Origin: Oryza sativa Japonica Group
Lineage: Eukaryota > Streptophyta > Magnoliopsida > Poales > Poaceae
Assembly: GCF_034140825.1 (NCBI RefSeq)
Contig: NC_089043.1
Coordinates: 18,670,001-18,734,000, forward strand
Direction of reading: 5' to 3'
DNA: 64,000 nt
The notes below the pieces were generated by a model that saw nothing but the letters and a program-made list of their open reading frames with translations, had not been told where the DNA came from and did not search any database. How positions within the stretch are numbered: the first letter of the stretch is position 1; each line of letters opens with the position of its first letter. Shown here piece by piece: positions 22,201 through 34,202 of this stretch. A program made the translations under genes and the position numbers.

Positions 22201-25200
22201 CAGAGTATTACTCCCCGTCCCAGGAAAAGCCGGGGTACACCATACAAACATGATATAGAAGACACATCTTTATTATATCGATAATATTCACATTATTACA
22301 AAGGCGCTTCAGGCCTGGCAATCAAAAATAAACAGCAGCGGACTAGCGGGCCTACGGCTCCATCTTCACAGGCGCTCAACTGGGGTATAAGCCAGGACTC
22401 CACCTAAGACATCTTCTCCAAAGCTTCTCTTACTGAAGGGGGGAGAAAGATAGAGCAAGAATGAGTACAACCACAGTACTCAGCAAGCCACACCGGCAGA
22501 TGCATGGTTAATGCAAGGGGGTACAAGGAGTAATAATATAGGGGTTAAGTTTTGCAGAAAAGCAGCATTTAAAAGTCACTTAGTTGCCCAAAGCCATTTT
22601 ATAAAGACGATCCTAGAGCTACACAGTATTATTAAACAAGGCCGTGAACCCTCACGAACCTGCCTTAACCCAAGGCCTACGATGATTCAGACCGAACTGG
22701 CAACCCGACCCTGGGTCCCAGCTCGTCCCAAGCCAACCCAGGCCAACCATTCCACATTTTAGTTGTTGAGCAAATTTTAAGAATTAAAACACTGACTTGG
22801 GTACATTGCTCGGCTTGCCCATAACCGAGGGCGCGGCTATTCGAATAGATTATACTCTGATCAGAGGCGTACATCTTTACCCACAAGACACATCTTCCTC
22901 ACGTGCAACCACGTGCCACATACCACCACGGTATACGGACGGAAGACGTGACATAGTTCCCAACCCATCCTAGCCATACACAAGAGTACCGACCCAATCC
23001 CCCTACGGCCGGGACACCCGGGACAGGCAGGCAGGACTGAGCCCCCTAGCAGCAGGGCACCAACCCTCTGCCATGACATCTCGACTACCGGGCCGCAGCT
23101 CGTGTAGCCTTCATTTGCCCTGGAGAATGTCCATCGACCCCCGACTTCATCCATCTCCAATCCGTGTACTTTTGTTTATGACTAGACTGAGCCACAAACT
23201 AAGCCTTACCCACTAGACATGTGGAAGTACGGTAGTGCTTTGCAACAGAGGCCCGAAGACCGGTCCTTATATGGCCGAGGTGCTACCATCAAAACCATGC
23301 ACCCCGAGCCCAGCCTAAAACCATTTTAGGGGATTTTGAATAGAGGGGGCGGGGTGAAGCCAATTCCACAATACTCCAACAATTCCATAGTGTCCAGGTG
23401 ATATGAGAATTTCCCAAGTCTAAGGTTATAAAACCACCTAATGTTACCTGATTAAATTGCGAAGCATCTACCTAAATTTAAACTAGGGATACCACGAGTA
23501 GAGTGTCCACTAGTTGAGGTTTTGTTTAATCTAGGGTGAACAAGGTAATAATACTAACAATAACAATAATAATATGGTCATAACAAAGGTAAATAGGCAT
23601 GGCTAAATAAAACAGTGATAACGCGGGAATTTAAATAAAGCGATAATGCAATAATTTAAATCAACATAATTTTACAAACTGGGATTCAATATGATCAAGA
23701 TGATGTGTCTTGCCTTGCTCGCTTTCCCAAACGTCGGCTTCAACTTCCACGAAGAGCGGATCTTCCGAAGCTGCAGCGTCTACACGACCAACGGAAAAGA
23801 AAAAGGCTTTTACTCTACTAAACTCCACATAACAGCAGAAACAAAGCACAAAAATGGGTTCTTGACTTCTTAAGGAAAAATTAGAGACTTGAACGGTCCA
23901 ATTCCGAGTTCAAATGGCCAAGTTATGGCCATTTGAAGTTTATATGCTCTTTAAATGGATATTTGCGAATTTCTTCATTTAAATTTTAATTAAAAAAAAC
24001 TCATTTATTGCGTCAGCCGGGAGAGAGGGCGCGCGGACCGGGTCCACGGGAGTGGGGCCCACGCGTCAGCCTCTCGGTCCACGGTGGACCGGGAGCACGC
24101 GGCTGGCGGCGGTCGGCGCCGTGGGTCCCACGCGTCAGCCGCACCCGCGGGCGCGGGCGGCTGACGGCCGGGCCCCACCTGGCAGCCGCGAGGGCGCGCC
24201 CGAAGGCGGCCTCGCCGGCACGGCCGACGGGAGCGGCGCGCCCGCGCCCCGATGGTCACCGCCGGCGACCATCGGCGCGGCGGAGCAGCGCCCGAGAGAG
24301 CGGAGAGGAGGGGGAACGGAAGGGACGGTCCACGGCTCACCCCGGGACAACGAGGACGGCGGAAACGACGGCCGGAGTGGAGAAACGCGGCGGCGCGGTT
24401 CGGGACGGCGAGGGCGACGGTGCTCCGGCGGTCGGCGGGCGAAGCGAAGGGGCGGACGGGGTCGGCGACAACGCGGCGAAGCCGATGGAGGTGACGCCGA
24501 GTCGGGAGGAAGAGCGGAGCGACGGCGGCGGCTAACCGAAGATCGGCGGCGACGGCGGAGAGAGAAGAGAACGTCGCGAGCACGAATCCGACGGCGAGAG
24601 CGAGCGGCGAGCGGCGGAAACGGAAGAGCGGAGCTCGGGGAACGATTAAATAGCGCCGAGAGGGGGAGAGCGCGGCCGGGGAGAGAGGAAACGGGCGCGG
24701 AGATCTCGGCCGCCATTGAAGACGCCGGCGACGATTGCGGGATGGAAATCGGACGAATCCGAGGGAGAGAGAGAGGGAAAAACGGGGGAAACGGGAGAGG
24801 GAATCACGGGGAGTGATTCCCCCCTCTTTAATGCGCGCGGGGACGGCGGGATGCGGCGGAATCCGCGGCGGCGGCGGCGCTAGGGCACGGGCGGCGGCGG
24901 GCGCGGCGCGAGGAGGGAGATGACAGGTGGGACCCACCCGTCAGCGAGGGCGGCGGGCGGGCCCGCCTGTCAGCGGCGCGCGCGCGGGGGAGGCCGATGG
25001 GCCGCGGGGGAGAGGAGAGAGAGGGAGGGAGAGTTGGGCCGAGCCGGCCCAAGAGAGGAAGGGGGGGAAAGAAGACTTTTAGGGATTTTTCTTTTTATAA
25101 AACCTTTTCAACTTTGTTTATTTCTTCTCAATTATTATTTGTGCTCTGAAAATTCCACTAAAATTTGAGGGCTCTTTTTAGACCAAGGAGAATTTAACAA

Positions 25201-25336
25201 AAATTCTCCGGGCCACATTTGAATTTTTCTTGTACGTATTTTAGTGTTTGCCAATTTCTTTTCGAATTTTAATTAATTCTATTATTCCTTTTAGAGAATG
25301 ACTTTTATTTCGGGATGAATTTATCAGGACGTGACA
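22201..25336 (-). mobile_element. Solo LTR, mosaic type, between gag and zinc knuckle
   Basis: About 3.1 kb ending GTGACA at 25331-25336. The central 2.5 kb (about 22620-25160) is close to the large element's LTR. The left 400 bp and the last 170 bp are different, and part of the left resembles the second LTR family (CAACTGGGGTATAAGCC). The left terminus lacks the usual TGTCAC, so the left boundary is approximate. It is minus oriented. Confidence 0.82.
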
Positions 25337-26359
25337 ACGCTGCTGACCTTGTGTGTCCCTGCGGCCTTGACCAGGCTGCACAGTTGGCGTAGGAGGACGG
25401 GGCGCACGAGTCCCTTGTTGATTCTGCTGCTGCTGCGGCTGTGGGACGCGCACCACGAATTGAGGTCGAGGCGCGGAGCGAGGTTGCTGCTGCTGTTGTT
25501 GCTGCTGCGAGGAGGATCCCCCTGGATAGGGATTGGTGTAGCGGACCCTTTGGTTAGCACCCTGTTGATTGCGGAAATTCGCCAAGCGGCGCTTGTGCGA
25601 CTCCAGCTCCTTGTGCTTGGCTTCCAAGCGGATGCTCTTGTCCACCAGACGTTGGAAGTCCGGGTAGTCCCTGGAGACTAGACAAACGGACAGCTCAGGG
25701 TCCATTCCCGCCAAGAACTTCTCTTGCTTCTCCTCATCTTCCCGCACATCCTCCGGGGCGTAACGGGCAAGGTTGTTGAACTCATGCAAATACTCCATCA
25801 CGGAGCGGTTGCCTTGCTTCAACTCTCGGAACTCCCTCTTCTTAAGAGCCACGACTCCGGCGGGCACATGGGTTCTCCGGAAAGCGGCGGTGAAGCGAGC
25901 CCAAGTAATAGGTTGCCCCGCTGGCTGCGTAGCCTGGAAATGGTCCCACCATAGAGATGCGGGCCCTTGCAGCTGGTGGGCGGCGAAGATGACTTTCTCC
26001 TCATCGCTGCACTGCACAGTGTCTAGCTTTTTCCCCACGGCATGCAACCAATCCAACGCATCCACGGGGTTGTTGGAGCTAGAGAAGGTGGGTGGACGGA
26101 TGCGGAGGAACTCGGCGAGTTTAGAGTGTTGGGGAGGTGGTGGGGGAGCATTATGTTGTGGCGGATTTTGGAGGTGGTGGAGGAAAGCAGTCATCATGTT
26201 GGCTTGCTGGGCGAGGATTTGGGTGAGAATGGCGTTGGTATCTGGTGGTGGAGGTGGAGGCGGAGGAGGAGGTGGAGGTGGGTTGCCTTGGTGGTTGTGG
26301 TTGCTGCCTTCAGGTTGGTTGCCATCACCGGTATTAGCATTTCTCCTGGTCGTCACCAT
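25337..26359 (-). pseudogene. Gypsy gag fragment
   Basis: Minus-strand coding remnant from the start MVTTRRN at 26357-26359. It has a Pro run (near 26240-26280), then a typical plant Gypsy capsid-type retrotransposon gag domain (WLHAVGKKLDTVQCSDEEKV, LWWDHFQATQP, EFRELKQGNRSVMEYLHEF), and a Gln-rich C-terminal stretch near 25480-25510. It ends at the solo LTR at 25336. Confidence 0.93.
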
Positions 26360-26608
26360 CTGAAAACCCCACACAGAACCAGCAAACAGAGAGAGCTAAC
26401 AATTAAAGCTAACCACCCACGACTACCATAATTCTTGAATTTATTACTGCGATTAAATTGGTTCATTAAAGTTCAAGTTGCTTAGGCAAACAAAATAAAG
26501 ACAGGCTCCGACATAGTTATACCACAAACCGGCATAACCATGCCCCACACGACTCCAACAAGAAGACAAACGAGAAAGAACACACGCGCAAGCCTACTAA
26601 CTGCTCGT
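26360..26608 (-). other. Spacer between leader ORF and gag
   Basis: About 250 bp with no recognisable domain. It is the untranslated stretch between the leader ORF stop and the gag start of the large element. Confidence 0.6.
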
Positions 26609-27418
26609 CTACCGCTGCGACGGGCCAGGGCGGAAGGTGAGCAACAGCGCATCCTCCGTGCTACCAACGCCGGAGGCTTCCCCCTCCTGGGGAACCACGG
26701 GCGCGGGCTCGGCACGAGGGGTCTCCACGAAGCAGGTCCACGCCAGGGACTGACGAACAAGCTCGGGCCTGGAGGTGCTCTTGCGGGCGGTGATCTTCTG
26801 GCTGCGGCAGACGCAGCGACGCTTGGGGCGGCAGTCCTCTCCCTGGGCGATCTTGAGCTGATGCAGCTGCGCCTCCACCGCGTCTAGGTCCTTCTTGAGC
26901 TGCAGGTTCTCCTGACGCAGCTCCAGGATCTTCAAGTTGTTCTCGACCATCCCACGGCGCACCATCTGATGGAAGTCGATACGAGCCGCGTCGTATGCCT
27001 CCACCATGCGCGCCAGGTGCACGATGGTAGCGTCATCCTCCGAGCTAGCATCCCGGAAGGTGGCGTAGTCGCGGGCTCCTCCGCGACGAGGGTGGTAGCG
27101 GTAGGGCGAGTGCTGCAACTCGTCCGGGTAGCGCTGGTGAAGAGTGCCGATGGCGAGGAGAGCGGCGTTCTGGCAAGCGGCGGGGAAAGAATCTCCACCC
27201 GCGGTGACTGCCAGCGAAGTCCGCTCGGGAGAGCCAGAGAGGATCACTGCAGTGACCTCCCAACCAGCGTGGGGCTCTGCATCGTCACCCTCCTGCTCCG
27301 GAAGCGGCCGGGCCTGGTAGTCCACTCCATGTGGATACCCCAAGACCACGCACATGCCCCGCAGCTCCAAGACGAAGCCAGTCATGTCCAAACCACGACG
27401 GGTGACGCTGCCGGCCAT
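26609..27418 (-). CDS. Extra ORF upstream of gag in the large Gypsy element
   Basis: A 269-codon open frame, same strand as gag, between the primer-binding site and gag. The first 130 residues look globular (GFVLELRGMCVVLGYPHGVD, SLAVTAGGDSFPAACQNAAL). Residues about 150-200 form a likely coiled coil (ENNLKILELRQENLQLKKDL and on). The C-terminus is basic, then Pro/Glu-rich. I do not recognise a standard retroelement domain. Extra leader ORFs are known in several plant Gypsy lineages, but their role is not settled. It could also be a captured host fragment. Confidence 0.75.
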   Translation of the reverse strand: MAGSVTRRGLDMTGFVLELRGMCVVLGYPHGVDYQARPLPEQEGDDAEPHAGWEVTAVILSGSPERTSLAVTAGGDSFPAACQNAALLAIGTLHQRYPDELQHSPYRYHPRRGGARDYATFRDASSEDDATIVHLARMVEAYDAARIDFHQMVRRGMVENNLKILELRQENLQLKKDLDAVEAQLHQLKIAQGEDCRPKRRCVCRSQKITARKSTSRPELVRQSLAWTCFVETPRAEPAPVVPQEGEASGVGSTEDALLLTFRPGPSQR

Positions 27419-27587
27419 CTACAAACAAAAACAAAAAGAAAAACAACATTTTAAAGGTCAGATTTTGGCGATAAATGAAGCAGCAAGACAGGGAGAGACT
27501 AGACAGTTTTCACAAATAACAAAGGATTTTTATTTTTGAAAATATAGCTAAGGCTTGGGATCTACGGCTCGTCCTAGGGTCAAGGGT
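27419..27587 (-). other. 5' untranslated leader of the large Gypsy element
   Basis: A short AT-rich stretch between the primer-binding site and the leader ORF. Nothing else is visible. Confidence 0.6.
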
Positions 27588-27600
27588 GGCTCTGATACCA
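27588..27600 (-). other. Primer-binding site (initiator Met tRNA type)
   Basis: TGGTATCAGAGCC on the minus strand, 3 nt from the 5' LTR edge at 27604. This is the classic complement of the plant initiator Met tRNA 3' end and fixes the element's direction. Confidence 0.93.
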
Positions 27601-27603
27601 ACT

Positions 27604-30600
27604 TGTCATGACCGGAAATAACCCAACGGGCGTTCCTGACGTGCGTGCATTAATCCTTGTCCCAGGAGGCAAGGTACACCAAAAGTTGATACAATTCAGA
27701 GTTTAACAAGCGGAAGCGTATATAGTTAACTTATTACATGGGCAACGAAGGCCCAGCACACACAGAGACAAACGAGAAACAGCGGAAGACTAGGGCGACG
27801 ACCACAGGCGCTTGACGGCAGGCACGAGCTAGACACCGAAGCCTTCATCTTCAAGGAACTCCTCTTCTGGGGTTGGGAAAAATTGAGCAAGACTGAGTAC
27901 AACCACCGTACTCAACAAGACACACCCACAAGTGCAGAATAAATGCAAGGGAGTACAAGGAGTTATACTATAAAGGGTTAGGGTTGCAGTAAACAGCATT
28001 TAAAGATATTTAGTTGCTCAAAGCTATTTTGTAAAGACGATTCTAGAACTATACAATGTTATTAATCAAGGCCGTGAACCCACACGAACCTGCCTTAACC
28101 CAAGGCCTATGATGATTCAGACCGAACTGGCAACCCGACCCTGGGTCCCAGCTCGTCCCAAGCCAACCCAGGCCAACCATTCCACATTTTAGTTGATAAG
28201 CAGATTTTAAGAATTAAAACACTAACTTGGGTACATTGCTCGGCTTGCCCATAACCAAGGGCGCGGCTATTCGAATAGATTATACTCTGATCAGATGTGT
28301 ACATCTTTACCCACAAGACACATCTTCCTCACGTGTAGCCACGTGCCACATACCACCACGGTATACAGACGGAAGACGTGACATAGTTTCCAACCCATCC
28401 TAGCCATAGACAAGAGTACCGACCCAATCCCACCTACGGCCGGAACCCCCGGGACAGGCAGGCAGGACTGAGCCCCCAGCAGCAGGACACCGGCCCTGTG
28501 CCATGACATCTCGACTACCGGGCCGCAGCTCGTGTAGCCTTCATTTGCCCTGGAGAATGTCCATCGACCCCCGACTTCATCCATCTCCAATCCGTGTACT
28601 TTTGTTTATAACCAGACTGAGCCACAAACTAAGCCTTACCCACTAGACATGTGGAAGTACGGTAGTGCTTTGCAACAGAGGCCCGAAGACCGGTCCTTAT
28701 ATGGCCGAGGTGCTACTATCAAAACCATGCACCCCGAGCCCAGCCTAAAACCATTTTGGGGATTTTGAATAGAAGGAGCGGTGTGAATCCCATTTCCATA
28801 ATAACCAGACCATTCCAAAGTATCCAGGTGATATGAATATTTCCCAAAGTCTAAAGTTGAAAAACCACCTAATGTTACCTAATTAAATTGCGAAGCATCT
28901 ACCTAAAATTAAACTAGTGGTGCCATGAGTAGAGTGTCCACTAGTTGAGGTTTTGTTTATTCTAGGGTGAACAAGGTAATAATAACAATAACAATAATAA
29001 TAAGGTCATAACAAGGGTAAATAGGCATGGCTAAATAAAACAGTGATAACGCGGGAATTTAAATAAAGCGATAATGCAATAATTTAAATCAACATAATTT
29101 TACAAACTGGGATTCAATATGTTCAAAGATGATGTGACTTGCCTTGCTCGATTTCCCAAACGTCGGCTTCAACTTCCACGAAGAGCGGATCTTCCGAAGC
29201 TGCAGCGTCTACACGACCAACGGAAAAGAAAAGGCTTTCACTCTAATAAACTCCATATAACAGCAGAAACAAAGCACAAAAATGGGTTCTTGACTTCTTA
29301 AGGAAAAATTAGAGACTTGAACGGTCCAATTCCGAGTTCAAATGGCCAAGTTATGGCCATTTGAAGTTTATATGCTCTTTAAATGGATATTTGCGAATTT
29401 CTTCATTTAAATTTTAATTAAAAATCGGATTTATTGCGTCAGCCGAGGGAGGGAGCGCGCGGACCGGGTCCACGGGAGTGGGGCCCACGCGGCAGCCTCA
29501 CGGTCCACGGTGGACCGGGCGCACGCGGCGTGCGCCGGCCGGCGCCGTGGGTCCCACGCGTCAGCCGCACCCGCGGGCGCGGGCGGCTGACGGCCGGGCC
29601 CACCTGGCAGCCGCGGGGCGCGCCCGAAGGCGACCTCGCCGGCACGGCCGACGGGAGGCGGCGCGCCCGCGCCCCGATGGTCGCCGCCGGCGACCAACGG
29701 CGCGGCGGAGCGGCACCCGAGGGAGAGGAGGGAAGGGGGAAGCGAAAGGGGCGGTCCACGGCTCACCCCGGGACGACGAGGGCGGCGGAAACGACGACCG
29801 GAGCGGAGGAAGACGGCGGCGCGGCTCGGGTCGACGAGGACGGCGGCGTTCCGGCGGTCGGCGGGCGAAACGGAGGGGTGGACGAGGTCGACGAGAATGC
29901 GGCGAAGCCGAAGGAGGCGATGCCGAAGCGGGAGGAGGTCCGGGGCGACGACGGCGGCGAACCGGAGCTCGGCGGCGACGGCGGAGAGAGAGGGCGACGG
30001 CGCGAGCTCGAATCCGACGGGGAGAGAGAGTGGCGAGTGGCGGAAACGGAGGAGGGAGGCACGGGAAACGTTTATATAGCGTCGGGAGTGAGAGAGGGCG
30101 GCCGGATGAGGGGGAATCGGCCGCGGAAGATCCGGCCGCCATTGATGCGCCGGCGAGCTTTGCGGGAATAAATCCGAGCGAATCCGATGGAAAGAGAGAG
30201 GGAAAAGAGGGGGGAAAGAGGGAGGGAATCACGGGAGTGATTTCCCCCTCTTTATGGCGCGCGGGAACGGCGGGATGCGGCGAATTCGGCGGCGGCGGTG
30301 GCGCTAGGGCACGGGCGGGCGGCGGGAGCGGCGCGAGGTAGGGGATGACGGGTGGGCCCCACCCGTCAGCGAGGGTGGCGGGCGGGCCCGCCCGTCAGCG
30401 GCGCGCGCGCGGGGAGGGGGCCGATTGGGCCGCGGGGGAGAGGAGAGAGAGAGGGAGGGAAGTGGGCCGAGCCGGCCCAAGAAGGGAAGGGGGGAAAAGA
30501 AGACTTTTAGGGTTTTTCTTTTTATAAAACCTTTTTAACTTTGTTTATTTCTTCTCAATTATTATTTGTGCTCTGAAAATTCCGCTAAAATTTATTTACG

Positions 30601-30753
30601 CATTTTAGGCTTTTAGGAAATATACAAAAATCCTCCAAGCCTTATTTGACTTTTAACTTTGCACATTTTAATTGTTGGAGGCTTTCACATGGATTTTAAT
30701 TATTCTATGCACAATTTCGAGGATGTATTTTAGAGTCGTTTTGGGACGCGACA
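27604..30753 (-). repeat. 5' LTR of the large Gypsy element
   Basis: 3150 bp, nearly identical to 8986-12134, with roughly twenty substitutions noted by eye, many C/T. It is followed by the GTCAT duplication at 30754-30758 and then by the array. Confidence 0.95.
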
Positions 30754-31783
30754 GTCATCAGCGTATGATTAGTTGAGTGTTAATTATTTTATACCTTAAA
30801 AATGGATTAGTAGGATTTTTTAACCAACTTTTGTGTTGAATTGTCTTGCGAAAAACACACCGTTTAGCAGTTCGAGAAGCGTGCGCGCGGCGAAGGAGGG
30901 ATTTTTTTCTCCGGATGCCAAAAAGGCAGCCTTAGAGCGTATAGAGCAAACGAGAAGTAAATGTCGTGGACATCTATGGTGAATATGCCACGTTACTCGC
31001 TAAGGGTTACGACGAAGCAGTCGTATTTGAGATAGGAAGTGCTTTGCACTTGGACGGCGCCGGGTATGATGCTCTTGTTCTAGTTTTAGCCGCTCATATG
31101 GTACTTATGGCGGAAAAAAAGACATGGCGGGTTGTCGTAAGTCCTAAAAAGAATTCGGATGAAAAAATCATGCCCGTTTTACTGAAGGGCACGCCGAATA
31201 GGGAGCTACGTACATAAATATTTCTTTGGCTAACTCTTTGAATAGGTCCAGCGGCTGAAACAAGGAGGCTAGCGCAGTTGTGCTATTGATTCAAGGCGGT
31301 TTGCAACCTATCCAAATGCAAGATGCCTAGGAAGCGGGATATTTAGCATGGAGGTTTTGGGCAAACCGAAAGATCTCGTCACAAGTCCTATGGTTATTTT
31401 ACATGGAATCTCGGCAAATAACAGTCGCCCAACAACAGTCTTATATGTGTGCATATATCGAAGCGTTGATGCACGCAAGCTGGTCCGGTTTATGTAATTT
31501 CTTACATAAGATATTTTTACTCCATACTTTTGTTTAAAGAATCATTCAAAGGATTTCATGGAAAAGAAAAGTTCCGCCAAGTGCCAAGGATCGACATTTT
31601 GAACTAGAAATGTTAGATGGCACCGGATTATTTTTTTTCCCCTGGTGCTCTTACAAATGGAGAGAATGGAATGAGTTGCACGACATTTATTACATAAATA
31701 ACCGTTGATACTCGGTACGTGTCCGATCGTCTACCAATGTCGGCGATGTAGTAGTAGACCTTTATTGATGGTTGGCGTGTGGC

Positions 31784-32188
31784 TCATGATGCGATTACCT
31801 GCATAACAGCCACTTTGAAGGATTCATCCATCAACTTAAACTTGTCAGCTGGGGCGGCATCGAGGACAGCTTTAGCTGCTTTCTTGTAGGCAAGTGAAGT
31901 TGCAGCAACTTTCTTCTCATCTCCTTGGGCCATCCCGAGAGCAGTTATGGCGAAGATTCTCCGCTTCCACGTGGCAGCTTCAACTTCATCCTTTTTTGCT
32001 GGTGGGGCAGCAGCCACAACGGAGTCGGCGGCCTCGTTGATGGCCTGAGCTGCCTCATCCAAGCGCTTATCGACAGGGGCGAGGAGGGCCTTGTTGAAGC
32101 TCTTCTCGACGGGGGCGTCGCATTCCACTTGCACTAACACGGCCGATGCCGCGATGGCTGCAAGGAGTTGGGCGACGGCTTTGGCCAT
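31784..32188 (-). CDS. Group 5/6 pollen-allergen-like secreted protein, copy 6
   Basis: Complete 134-codon copy. One change from the reference, Leu7 to Gln, lies inside the signal-peptide hydrophobic core and could weaken secretion. TATA box at 32280-32287. Confidence 0.86.
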   Translation of the reverse strand: MAKAVAQLLAAIAASAVLVQVECDAPVEKSFNKALLAPVDKRLDEAAQAINEAADSVVAAAPPAKKDEVEAATWKRRIFAITALGMAQGDEKKVAATSLAYKKAAKAVLDAAPADKFKLMDESFKVAVMQVIAS

Positions 32189-33797
32189 TGCTAATGAACT
32201 GGACAGGGATCTTTCAATGTTGGAAGATGTTGCTACAGCGTGCGGATTTGCTGTGTGAGTTTGTAGGGATCATCGGGGCTTTAAATAGGGAAACATGTAC
32301 CATGATAACCAAAGGCCAAGAGAGCTTCATGGTCCAAAATTGATTGGTTGCATGCATGTGTGCCAAGTGTTCGGTCCGCAGTGCATGCTATCTCTTGTCT
32401 TGACTGAGCCTGCAGGATCCAAATCTGGACTTCCACAACCCCGATATGAAATTTATATGTACGCAAGATGTTAATGGCTTATAACACATTGTCCGGTTGG
32501 CAATAGGTACGCGAATGAGCATGAACGACGTGTCGAGGGGTGTTGTCAAAGAAAAACAAAGGTAAGAACCACTTTGGCAACAAATTCGACAAGGTCATCA
32601 GCGATTCTTATACGAGTCTACGCAACGGTCACTAAAGTTCCAATAGCATGTGAAGCTATAAACATATCATTCAGGTTCCTAGGCATCAAACTTCGCCAAT
32701 GTTACTTAGGGTGTGTTTGTGAGGAGGGGAAAAGAGAATATACGCAAAAAAGGGTGAGTCATCAGCGTATGATTAGTTGAGTGTTAATTATTTTATACCT
32801 TAAAAATGGATTAGTAGGATTTTTTAACCAACTTTTGTGTTGAATTGTCTTGCGAAAAACACACCGTTTAGCAGTTCGAGAAGCGTGCGCGCGGCGAACG
32901 AGGGATTTTTTTCTCCGGATGCCAAAAAGGCAGCCTTAGAGCGTATAGAGCAAACGAGAAGTACATGTCGTGGACATCTATGGTGAATATGCCACGTTAC
33001 TCGCTAAGGGTTACGACGAAGCAGTCGTATTTGAGATAGGAAGTGCTTTGCACTTGGACAGCGCCGGGTATGATGCTCTTGTTCTAGTTTTAGCCGCTCA
33101 TATGGTACTTATGGCGGAAAAAAAGACATGGCGGGTTGTCGTAAGTCCTAAAAAGAATTCGGATGAAAAAATCATGCCCGTTTTACTGAAGGGCACGCCG
33201 AATAGGGAGCTACGTACATAAATATTTCTTTGGCTAACTCTTTGAATAGGTCCAGCGGCTGAAACAAGGAGGCTAGCGCAGTTGTGCTATTGATTCAAGG
33301 CGGTTTGCAACCTATCTAAATGCAAGATGCCTAGGAAGCGGGATATTTAACATGGAGGTTTTGGGCAAACCGAAAGGTCTCGTCACAAGTCCTATGGTTA
33401 TTTTACATGGAATCTCGGCAAATAACAGTCGCCCAACAACAGTCTTATATGTGTGCATATATCGAAGCGTTGATGCACGCAAGCTGGTCCGGTTTATGTT
33501 ATTTCTTACAAAAGATATTTTTACTCCATACTTTTATTTAAAGAATCATTCAAAGGATTTCATGGAAAAAAAAAGTTCCGCCAAGTGCCAAGGATCGACA
33601 TTTTGAACTAGAAATGTTAGATGGCACCGGATTATTTTTTTTCCACCTTGTGCTCTTACAAATGGAGAGAATGGAATGAGTAGAATTGATTGCACGACAT
33701 TTATTACATAAATAACCGTTGATACTCAGTACGTGTCCGGTCGTCTACCAATGTCGGCGATGTAGTAGTAGACCTTTATTGATGGTTGGCGTGTGGC

Positions 33798-34202
33798 TCA
33801 TGATGCGATTACCTGCATAACAGCCACTTTGAAGGATTCATCCATCAACTTAAACTTGTCAGCTGGGGCGGCATCGAGGACAGCTTTAGCTGCTTTCTTG
33901 TAGGCAAGTGAAGTTGCAGCAACTTTCTTCTCATCTCCTTGGGCCATCCCGAGAGCAGTTATGGCGAAGATTCTCCGCTTCCACGTGGCAGCTTCAACTT
34001 CATCCTTTTTTGCTGGTGGGGCAGCAGCCACAACGGAGTCGGCGGCCTCGTTGATGGCCTGAGCTGCCTCATCCAAGCGCTTATCGACAGGGGCGAGGAG
34101 GGCCTTGTTGAAGCTCTTCTCGACGGGGGCGTCGCATTCCACTTGCACTAACACGGCCGATGCCGCGATGGCTGCAAGGAGTAGGGCGACGGCTTTGGCC
34201 AT
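33798..34202 (-). CDS. Group 5/6 pollen-allergen-like secreted protein, copy 7
   Basis: Complete 134-codon copy, protein identical to the reference. TATA box at 34294-34301. The leader carries CTGAACAGG instead of CTGGACAGG, shared only with copy 8. Confidence 0.87.
   Translation of the reverse strand: MAKAVALLLAAIAASAVLVQVECDAPVEKSFNKALLAPVDKRLDEAAQAINEAADSVVAAAPPAKKDEVEAATWKRRIFAITALGMAQGDEKKVAATSLAYKKAAKAVLDAAPADKFKLMDESFKVAVMQVIAS

Larger units (their letters stand above)
8986..30753 (-). mobile_element. Nested full-length Gypsy chromovirus (Tekay/Del-like), minus strand
   Basis: A 21.8-kb span bounded by 5-bp GTCAT duplications and by two LTRs of 3149 and 3150 bp with TGTC...GACA ends. 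The minus-strand order is LTR, primer-binding site complementary to initiator Met tRNA, extra leader ORF, gag, zinc knuckle, protease, RT, RNase H, integrase, chromodomain, polypurine tract, LTR. The chromodomain and long LTRs fit the Tekay/Del clade, and RIRE3-like elements of rice are a reasonable comparison. Three later solo LTRs lie inside, so the element is broken. About twenty LTR-LTR differences were seen by eye, implying a few hundred thousand years at usual grass rates. Confidence 0.93.

Noticed and set aside
25331-26431. Plus-strand Leu/Gly-rich frames opposite gag
   Set aside because: Antisense shadows of the Gln- and Pro-rich gag repeats.
33352-33606. 84-aa plus-strand frame in units 6 and 7
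   Set aside because: Open only in units 6 and 7 and closed by base changes in the others. No family resemblance.
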